From Malaciobacter marinus (GTDB lineage Bacteria > Campylobacterota > Campylobacteria > Campylobacterales > Arcobacteraceae), in the NCBI RefSeq assembly GCF_003544855.1, contig NZ_CP032101.1:186001-250000 (forward strand): a DNA stretch of 64,000 bases, written 5' to 3'. How positions within the stretch are numbered: position 1 is the stretch's first letter; the number at the start of each line of letters is the position of its first letter. Of this stretch, positions 58,301 through 64,000 are shown one piece after another. The notes under the pieces were generated by a model, which was not told the DNA's origin, made no database searches, and worked only from the letters and a program-made list of their open reading frames with translations. A program made the translations under genes and the position numbers.

Positions 58301-59497
58301 ATGAAAGTTACAAAGTTTTTAGTAGCAGTTGTTTTAACTGCGAGTTTATCTGTTTCGGGTGTATTCGCTGCACAAGGTCAATCACTTGAAAAAGCAAGTG
58401 CAAAAGTACAAAAGTTAATTAAGAAAAATGATTTAAAAGTAGTAGGTTTTGAATATACAAAAAAAGCAGTAAATGGTGGAACAAAAACTACTGCAAAATC
58501 TATTTTAGTTGATGCAAGACCAGAAGCACAATATAAAAAAAGTACAATTCCATCAAGTATTAATATACCTGATACAAAATTTAAAGAGTTTGTTGTTCAG
58601 TTAAAAGATACTGCAAAAGATAAAGAGCTTATAGTATTTTGTGGTGGATGGAAATGTGGTAAAAGTCCAAAAGTTGCAGCAATGCTTAAGAAAGAGGGTT
58701 TTAAAAATGTTGTACTTTATCAAGCAGGTGAACCTGAATGGGCAAAGAAATCGTATACGGAAGTGTCTATAGCAGTTGCAAAAAGTGTACAGGCTAAAAA
58801 TTCAGGATTAATTGTAGATGCAAGACCTTATAAAAAAACATTACAAGAAACAATTCCAGGAGCCATTGCAATTCCTGATACAAAAATAGATTCATTAATT
58901 GGAAGATTTCCTTCTAATAAAGATGAGAAAATTCTTGTATTTTGTGGTGGATATAGTTGTACAAAATCACATAAAGTTGCAAATAAATTAATTGAAACTA
59001 GATATACAAATGTTTCTGTTTATGCAGGAGGCTTGCCAGAATGGAAAAAAGCTGGACTTGCAACAACAGCATCAGGAGCATCAAAAATTACAACTGAAAC
59101 ATCTGATACAAAACCAAAGTTTAGTAAAAATGGTGTTATGTTAGGTTTAGATGAGGGAACAGTTGATGGTGAGTGGATAAAAAAACTTATTTTAGAAAAA
59201 AAAGTACCAGCAAATATTCAAATTGTTGATGTAACATCAAAAGAAGAGTTTAAATCAGGACATTTAATTGGATCAATTAATATAACAGCAGGTGATTTAA
59301 CTGCAAAAGAGTTATATGAAAAATTACCAAAAGATAAAAGTGTTATATTTAATTGTACAGCAGGTGGAAGATCTTTAGAAGCTTGGACAAAACTACAAGA
59401 AGCTGAGTATGACTTATCAGAGATATTCTATTTTGATGCAAATATAGATTGCAAAGGTAATGATTGTAAAATTGAAGTTAATGAGCCATTAGGTTAA
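58301..59497 (+). CDS. Secreted triple-rhodanese sulfurtransferase
   Basis: 398 aa with a signal peptide (to about A24). Three rhodanese domains follow: residues 45-155 with C114-GGWK-C119, 160-255 with C215-GGYS-C220, and 285-380 with C352 in NCTAGGRS. The first two active-site loops share an unusual C-x4-C pair. Two further cysteines occur at C384 and C389. It could bind and hand on sulfane sulfur between the flavoprotein and the PsrABC-like complex, like the Wolinella Sud polysulfide carrier, but with three sites. It is co-oriented 22 bp after the anchor gene. Confidence 0.85.
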   Translation: MKVTKFLVAVVLTASLSVSGVFAAQGQSLEKASAKVQKLIKKNDLKVVGFEYTKKAVNGGTKTTAKSILVDARPEAQYKKSTIPSSINIPDTKFKEFVVQLKDTAKDKELIVFCGGWKCGKSPKVAAMLKKEGFKNVVLYQAGEPEWAKKSYTEVSIAVAKSVQAKNSGLIVDARPYKKTLQETIPGAIAIPDTKIDSLIGRFPSNKDEKILVFCGGYSCTKSHKVANKLIETRYTNVSVYAGGLPEWKKAGLATTASGASKITTETSDTKPKFSKNGVMLGLDEGTVDGEWIKKLILEKKVPANIQIVDVTSKEEFKSGHLIGSINITAGDLTAKELYEKLPKDKSVIFNCTAGGRSLEAWTKLQEAEYDLSEIFYFDANIDCKGNDCKIEVNEPLG

Positions 59498-59529
59498 AAA
59501 TAGAAAATAAATTAAAAAAAGGATATTAA

Positions 59530-59850
59530 ATGTTAAAAAAATTATTAAAAGCAACAGCAGTTTGTCTTATTGCAAGTTCAATGTTTACTATATCTGCACA
59601 AGCAGATGCACTAAAAGGGCAAAAAATTATCATTAAGAAGTTAAAAAAAGATTGTGGATTTACAGGAGCTGTATTAGCAAAAAAACATACTCAAGATGAG
59701 TGGAAAGCTAAATTTGAATCAAAAACTTTAAATGATGAAATATTGGAAATTTGTCCTAAGGCAAAGCCACTTAAAAATAGTTATTTACCACATGTATATG
59801 ACTTTTTATATAATTATGCAAGTGATTCAGGAAATGTTCCTTCTTGTTAA
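59530..59850 (+). CDS. Small secreted three-cysteine protein
   Basis: 106 aa with a signal peptide (about residues 1-25). The mature part is helical and basic, with cysteines at 42, 75 and 106, the last being the C-terminal residue. The LKGQKIIIKKLKKDCGF start and the helix order resemble small c-type cytochromes, but there is no CxxCH, so heme is not attached in the usual way. Free cysteines could bind persulfide. It is the last gene of the sulfur module, 32 bp after the rhodanese gene. Confidence 0.65.
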   Translation: MLKKLLKATAVCLIASSMFTISAQADALKGQKIIIKKLKKDCGFTGAVLAKKHTQDEWKAKFESKTLNDEILEICPKAKPLKNSYLPHVYDFLYNYASDSGNVPSC

Positions 59851-59861
59851 TAAGAAATAAA

Positions 59862-59892
59862 AAAAGGAAGATGAGTTACTCATCTTCCTTTT
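59862..59892. terminator. Bidirectional terminator between the sulfur module and rplT
   Basis: ggaagatgag and ctcatcttcc form a 10-bp perfect stem with a 3-nt loop, extended by A-run and T-run on the sides (14 pairs in total). It closes the plus-strand sulfur transcript and the minus-strand rplT transcript. Confidence 0.85.
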
Positions 59893-59915
59893 AAATATTT
59901 AATTTGCAAATTTAA

Positions 59916-60275
59916 TTATGTTGCTAAAGCATCTTTTGCTTTTACTACTAATGATGCAAAAGCTGCAGCATCATTCATAGCCATATCAGCTAAGATTTTT
60001 CTATCTAATTCAATATTAGCTAATCTTAATCCATTCATGAATCTTGAATAATTAATATCATTTAGTCTACAAGCAGCATTGATTCTTATAATCCAAAGCT
60101 TTTTGAAATCTCTTTTCTTTTGTCTTCTATCTCTATAAGCATATACTAATGAATGCTCAATTTGCTCTTTGGCTTTTCTAAAGTGTTTTCTTCTACCACT
60201 AAAAAAACCTTTGGCTTGTTTTAATATTTTTTTATGTCTTTTTCTTCTAACTACACCAGTTTTAACTCTAGGCAT
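59916..60275 (-). CDS. rplT: 50S ribosomal protein L20
   Basis: 119 aa, with [24 protein letters not shown] at the start and the folded C-terminal domain containing [24 protein letters not shown]. Early 23S assembly protein and, in several bacteria, repressor of its own operon. It follows rpmI with an 87-bp spacer holding two hairpins. Confidence 0.97.
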   Translation of the reverse strand: MPRVKTGVVRRKRHKKILKQAKGFFSGRRKHFRKAKEQIEHSLVYAYRDRRQKKRDFKKLWIIRINAACRLNDINYSRFMNGLRLANIELDRKILADMAMNDAAAFASLVVKAKDALAT

Positions 60276-60307
60276 ATCTTTCCTTTCTTTACCATTATTT
60301 ATAGGTG

Positions 60308-60342
60308 TCGATTATTTAATCGAACTTATCCACAATTGTGGA
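60308..60342 (-). promoter_or_regulatory. Two hairpins in the rpmI-rplT spacer
   Basis: tcgatta/taatcga (60308-60323, 2-nt loop) and the palindrome tccacaattgtgga (60329-60342) sit in the minus-strand leader of rplT. They could be part of L20 control or a weak attenuator. Confidence 0.45.
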
Positions 60343-60362
60343 GGGACTAAGTAATTTTTTTA

Positions 60363-60560
60363 TTACGCTTTGTTTAACATTTTTTTAACTCTTGCATTAT
60401 CAACAGATGCAACAGTTTGTTCACTTCTAAGATTTCTTTTTGTCTTAGGGCTTTTTTTAGTTAAAATATGGCTTCTAAAAGCTGAACCTCTTTTAATAGA
60501 ACCATTTTTTTTCACTTTAAATCTCTTTAAAGCTCCACTATTAGATTTCATCTTTGGCAT
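60363..60560 (-). CDS. rpmI: 50S ribosomal protein L35
   Basis: 65 aa, highly basic, with [20 protein letters not shown] and [18 protein letters not shown], the standard L35 pattern. It lies between infC and rplT in the usual infC-rpmI-rplT order, with 122 bp between the infC stop and its start that may hold a promoter. Confidence 0.96.
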   Translation of the reverse strand: MPKMKSNSGALKRFKVKKNGSIKRGSAFRSHILTKKSPKTKRNLRSEQTVASVDNARVKKMLNKA

Positions 60561-60682
60561 TGTGGAATCCTTTCTTTAAATTTGCATTTTCATTATTATT
60601 GAAAAAGTTTGTGATTTTACTTAAAATTAGCTTAAAATAAGTTTAAATATAGTGATTTAGAAGAGAAAAATCTCTTCTAAAA

Positions 60683-61225
60683 TTAAGAATTGTTTTTATC
60701 TTCTTTTTTAGGAAGAACCATCATATTAACAAATCTTCCTTCTTGTTTAGGTTTTGCATCTCTTACCCCATAGTCTTCAAGCATAGGCCAAATTCTTTCA
60801 AGAACTTCAGCACCAGCTTCTGGGTGAGCCATCTCTCTACCTTTTAAGAAAACTCTACATTTAACATGGAATCCTTTTTCAAGAAATTCAATAGCATGTT
60901 TAACTTTATAGTTAATGTCATTATCTGCAATTTTAACAGAAAATTTTACTTCTTTAACAACAATAACTTTTTGTTTTTTCTTTGCTTCTTTTTTCTTTTT
61001 TTCTTGTTGGTATTTAAATTTACCATAATCCATGATTTTTGCAACAGGTGGCTTAGCAGTAGCTGCAATTAAAACTAAGTCTAGCCCTAGTTCTTCAGCA
61101 GTTGCAAGTGCATCTCTTGTTGGAATAATACCATAATTAGTTCCATCATCAGATGTACATCTTACTTCTTTTGCTGTAATGTTTTCGTTCATTAGTACTT
61201 CGTCTTTTTTATTGTTTCGACTCAA
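60683..61225 (-). CDS. infC: Translation initiation factor IF-3
   Basis: 180 aa. Both domains are present: N-terminal [18 protein letters not shown], the linker-helix region with [12 protein letters not shown], and the C-terminal domain with [10 protein letters not shown]. The start is TTG at 61225, whose TTGA overlaps the thrS stop; AAGGA lies about 11 nt upstream. An internal ATG at 61192 is the alternative and would give 169 residues. IF-3 genes commonly use rare start codons, which the factor itself discriminates against. Confidence 0.95.
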   Translation of the reverse strand: MSRNNKKDEVLMNENITAKEVRCTSDDGTNYGIIPTRDALATAEELGLDLVLIAATAKPPVAKIMDYGKFKYQQEKKKKEAKKKQKVIVVKEVKFSVKIADNDINYKVKHAIEFLEKGFHVKCRVFLKGREMAHPEAGAEVLERIWPMLEDYGVRDAKPKQEGRFVNMMVLPKKEDKNNS

Positions 61226-63030
61226 ACTTCACATCCTTTTTTAATTTTTTCTAACATTGAAATAAACTCCTCTTTAGACATATTAGATTGCTCTCTCTTT
61301 CGTCTGTCTCTTAACGCAATAGAGTTATTTGCCACTTCTTCATCTCCAATAACAACAATCATTGGTACTCTTTGTTTTTCTGCCATTCTAATTCTTTTGT
61401 TTAAACTTTCGTTCATATCAAAAATCTTAGAATCTATATCATTATGAATAAGCTCTTTTTGCAAAGATTTTGCATATTCAACATGAGTATCTGCAATTGG
61501 AACAAGGATTACTTCTGTTGGAGCAATAACAAATGGAAACTCACCAGCACAATGTTCTGTAAGAATACCAATAAATCTTTCAAAAGAACCTAAAATTGCT
61601 CTATGAATCATCACAGGTTGTTCTTTTTCCCCTTTATCGTTTATATATTCTACATTAAATCTACTTGGTAAGTTCATATCAACTTGAACTGTACCACATT
61701 GCCATTTTCTACCAATAGCATCTAGAATTTTAATATCGATTTTTGGACCATAAAATGCTCCTCCACCTTCATCAATTCCATATGGTAGTTTGTTCTCATC
61801 TAAGGCATCCATAATACCTTTTGTTGTTTTTTCCCAAAACTCATCATCACCTATTGCTTTTTTAGGTTTTGTTGATACTTCCATTTCATATTTAAAATCA
61901 AATAGACTTAATAGTTTATCAACAAATTCTAAAACTTCAATAATAACATCTTTTACTTGTGCTTGAGTACAGAAAATATGTGCATCATCTTGTGTGAATT
62001 CTCTTACTCTAAAAAGCCCATGCATTGCTCCACTCATTTCATGTCTATGAACAACACCATATTCAAAAAGTTTTTTAGGTAAATCTTTGTATGAAACTAA
62101 ATCATTTTTGAAAATTTGAATATGACCAACACAGTTCATAGGCTTAATACCATACTCTTGTCCATCAATTTGTGTTAAATACATATTCTCTTTATAGTTT
62201 TCATAGTGACCAGATGTTACCCATTGTTGAGCTTTTAAAATCTCTGGACCTCTTACAGGTTCATAACCTCTTACTCTATGAGCTTTATAAAGAATTTTTT
62301 CTAATTTACTTCTAAGTCTTGCTCCATTTGGTAACCACATAGGAAGACCAGCTCCAACTTCATCATTGAATGTAAATAGTTCAAGCTCAGTTCCTAGTTT
62401 TCTATGATCTCTTTTTTTTGCTTCTTCAAGCATTCTTACGTGATCATTTAACTCTTTTTTATCAAAAAATGCGATTCCATAAATTCTAGTGATCATTTCG
62501 TTTTCTTCATCACCTCCAAGATAAGCACCTGCTACTCTTGTTAGTTTAAAACTTCTAATCATTCTAGTGTTAGGAACATGAGGACCTCGACATAAGTCTT
62601 CAAAATCACCTTGTTTATATACTGTTAAGGTATCATCAGTAATATTTTTTAATACTGCTTGTTTAAGTTCATCGTTTGCAAACTTTTTTAGAATTTCATC
62701 TTTGGTTGTTTCATATCTTTGAATTGGTAGCTTTGCATTTGCAAGCTCTTTCATTTTCTTTTCGATTTTTGGTAGATCTTCGTCCGTTATTTTAGAATCT
62801 ACTTTAAAATCATAATAAAATCCCTCTTTTACAACAGGACCAACAAAGAATTTAGCTTCTGGATATAACTCTTTAATCGCTTGTGCCATAAGGTGTGCAC
62901 AAGAGTGTCTTAATATTTCTAAAGATTCAACAGAGTTATCATTTCTTATCTCTTCTCCAGTTATATTTAAAGCTTCCGCAGTTTGAAGGTCATAAATTTT
63001 ACCTTCACTTAATACACCAATTGGTTCCAA
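61222..63030 (-). CDS. thrS: Threonyl-tRNA synthetase
   Basis: 602 aa, shorter than the E. coli enzyme by about 40 residues because the N-terminal TGS domain is reduced to a stub. The editing domain keeps [11 protein letters not shown] and CRGPHVPNT; the class II catalytic core has YEPVRGPEI, the zinc-site [11 protein letters not shown] and motif 3 in [16 protein letters not shown]. The anticodon domain closes the protein. It heads the thrS-infC pair on the minus strand; the genes are coupled by the TTGA overlap. Confidence 0.97.
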   Translation of the reverse strand: MEPIGVLSEGKIYDLQTAEALNITGEEIRNDNSVESLEILRHSCAHLMAQAIKELYPEAKFFVGPVVKEGFYYDFKVDSKITDEDLPKIEKKMKELANAKLPIQRYETTKDEILKKFANDELKQAVLKNITDDTLTVYKQGDFEDLCRGPHVPNTRMIRSFKLTRVAGAYLGGDEENEMITRIYGIAFFDKKELNDHVRMLEEAKKRDHRKLGTELELFTFNDEVGAGLPMWLPNGARLRSKLEKILYKAHRVRGYEPVRGPEILKAQQWVTSGHYENYKENMYLTQIDGQEYGIKPMNCVGHIQIFKNDLVSYKDLPKKLFEYGVVHRHEMSGAMHGLFRVREFTQDDAHIFCTQAQVKDVIIEVLEFVDKLLSLFDFKYEMEVSTKPKKAIGDDEFWEKTTKGIMDALDENKLPYGIDEGGGAFYGPKIDIKILDAIGRKWQCGTVQVDMNLPSRFNVEYINDKGEKEQPVMIHRAILGSFERFIGILTEHCAGEFPFVIAPTEVILVPIADTHVEYAKSLQKELIHNDIDSKIFDMNESLNKRIRMAEKQRVPMIVVIGDEEVANNSIALRDRRKREQSNMSKEEFISMLEKIKKGCEV

Positions 63031-63153
63031 TAATTTCCTTTTCTTAATAAATTTTGCATTTGCAATTTTATAGAATTTCGTACATTTTAGCGCATTTGCA
63101 CTTAAATTTAATCTTAATATTAGGTTATTAATAAATTTTAGGTAGAATATGGA

Positions 63154-63666
63154 ATGATTTTAAACTTATCGAAGATAAAAACAGAAGCCTTATTATTGTT
63201 TTGCAAAGATTTAATAACTACATATAAAGATAGTAGTGAAAAGATTTTTGATATAGATGAAAAAGTTGATAAATATATCAATTCTATAAGTGAAGATATT
63301 TTAAAACAGATTAATAATGTCACTTTTGATAGTGAGCATTATCTTAAAAATAGAAATCACTATAGAATAAAAGCAGTTTTAAATGCATATAACTTTATAA
63401 ATAAAGAGATATCAAAGTATTTAAGTAAAAATAGTACTTTTAATCCAGCTATGTTGTATTTAGCATTGCTTGCTGTATGGTTTAAAGAATTAGATAAAGA
63501 AAGAGATTCCAAAGAGTTTATTTATTTTACAATTTTTCCTTATGCAAATATGTATGATAAACTTTTATTGGAAGTAAAAGATGAAGAGTTTAAAAAAGTA
63601 AATATTGCTATGATGAATATTGCTGAAACTACAATTGTAAATTTAGATAGAGTCTCTTTAAAATAA
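63154..63666 (+). CDS. Hypothetical helical protein
   Basis: 170 aa, cytoplasmic, mostly helical, with no motif I can assign. Features seen: FDIDEKVDKYINSISEDILK (residues 32-51) and a hydrophobic helix FNPAMLYLALLAVWFKELDK. It is divergent from thrS with about 120 bp between them, so it may share a promoter region. The downstream gene is convergent. Base composition is like its neighbours, so no sign of transfer. Confidence 0.65.
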   Translation: MILNLSKIKTEALLLFCKDLITTYKDSSEKIFDIDEKVDKYINSISEDILKQINNVTFDSEHYLKNRNHYRIKAVLNAYNFINKEISKYLSKNSTFNPAMLYLALLAVWFKELDKERDSKEFIYFTIFPYANMYDKLLLEVKDEEFKKVNIAMMNIAETTIVNLDRVSLK

Positions 63667-63682
63667 GACTCTATCTACAAAA

Positions 63683-64000
63683 CTAGAATCTATATCTAAT
63701 ATTTGCTGTAATATTTTGTGCTTCTTCAACATTATTATCTCTAATATTTGTTGGTTCACCTAAGTCTCCAAAGAAACCATTACTTCCTGCATAATCATAT
63801 TTTATATGTGTATATCTAAGAGAAAAACTTAAAGCATCAGTTAACTTTTGATTTCTATAAACTTCCCATGCCGTACCACGTGCTGCTATTTTACTTCCAG
63901 CCATAGTATCTTCACCATAAGTCATAGGTCTCCAGTATTTACTACCTTTATTCCATTCAATTCCTACTCTTGCACTATCAGTTATTGGACAAGGCATATT
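63683..64000 (-). CDS. Outer-membrane protein, C-terminal part (DUF3373-like, truncated by window)
   Basis: The frame is open through the right window edge, so only the last 105 or so residues are visible. The pattern is of beta-strands (ARVGIEWNKGSKYW, ALSFSLRYTHIKYDY, AQNITANIRYRF), and the chain ends in an aromatic Phe, the outer-membrane barrel signature. Motifs such as GSKYWRPMTYGEDT and GTAWEVYRNQKLT recall the DUF3373 porin-like family of Campylobacterota; I could not check. The visible ATG at 63997 is internal, not the start. Confidence 0.7.
   Translation of the reverse strand, partial: NMPCPITDSARVGIEWNKGSKYWRPMTYGEDTMAGSKIAARGTAWEVYRNQKLTDALSFSLRYTHIKYDYAGSNGFFGDLGEPTNIRDNNVEEAQNITANIRYRF

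Overview
This window looks like the chromosome of a free-living member of the Arcobacteraceae (Campylobacterota). The evidence is a very AT-rich sequence, Arcobacter-like 16S rRNA, the kdsA-ribH-nusB-pyrF order typical of the phylum, pyruvate:flavodoxin oxidoreductase (1197 aa), luxS, and many periplasmic molybdoenzyme, cytochrome and sensor genes. I judged this by eye; no database search was run. I see no prophage, insertion sequence, integron or CRISPR array.

Layout. 1-4.3 kb: the 3' part of a type II secretion secretin (gspD), then on the minus strand a membrane-tethered degenerate HNH protein, a cysteine-poor SdhB/HdrB-like protein, and murA. 4.4-11.6 kb (plus strand): a DMT transporter, an FMN glutamate-synthase-like protein, a small membrane protein and an RCK potassium channel packed together, then kdsA-ribH-nusB-pyrF. 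11.6-20.8 kb is the RNA block. It holds nine tRNA genes (three identical Gly-TCC), an orphan histidine kinase with two periplasmic solute-binding domains, and a complete 16S-Ile-Ala-23S-5S operon with a perfect-consensus promoter and long processing stems. 20.9-28.6 kb: a small membrane protein, mnmC-like, luxS, por/nifJ, a HAD phosphatase and an oligopeptide-type binding protein.

28.7-35.9 kb is a periplasmic molybdoenzyme operon: a 56-aa membrane peptide, a DsbB-like/propeller fusion, a Tat-exported catalytic subunit, a four-cluster ferredoxin, a cytochrome b and a TorD-like chaperone. A divergent AraC-GyrI regulator sits beside it, with three copies of a direct repeat in the shared intergenic region. 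36-46 kb: rpsI-rplM, then a phosphate regulon. pstC-pstA-pstB-phoU-psiE-phoB-phoR form one overlapping operon. A separate pstS lies upstream, with an EAL-CBS-GGDEF gene between them. Both pstS and pstC carry an 11-bp-period GTAACC direct repeat exactly 9 nt upstream of a -10 box, which is a good candidate Pho box.

46-51 kb: housekeeping genes (prfA, rpsT, glmM, lspA, leuC, mobA). 51.2-59.9 kb is a sulfur-metabolism module on the plus strand: Tat-exported sulfide:quinone oxidoreductase-like flavoprotein, tandem-duplicated diheme cytochrome c, small membrane protein, PsrABC-type molybdoenzyme complex, a secreted triple-rhodanese protein and a small secreted three-cysteine protein. It looks able to oxidise sulfide, carry sulfane sulfur and reduce polysulfide in one periplasmic circuit. 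59.9-64 kb: rplT, rpmI, infC and thrS on the minus strand, a hypothetical gene, and the C-terminal end of an outer-membrane DUF3373-like protein cut by the window edge.

The best candidates for something undescribed are the DsbB-propeller/56-aa peptide pair with its repeat-controlled molybdoenzyme operon, the sulfur module with its triple rhodanese, and the Pho-box-controlled pst locus with an inserted c-di-GMP gene.
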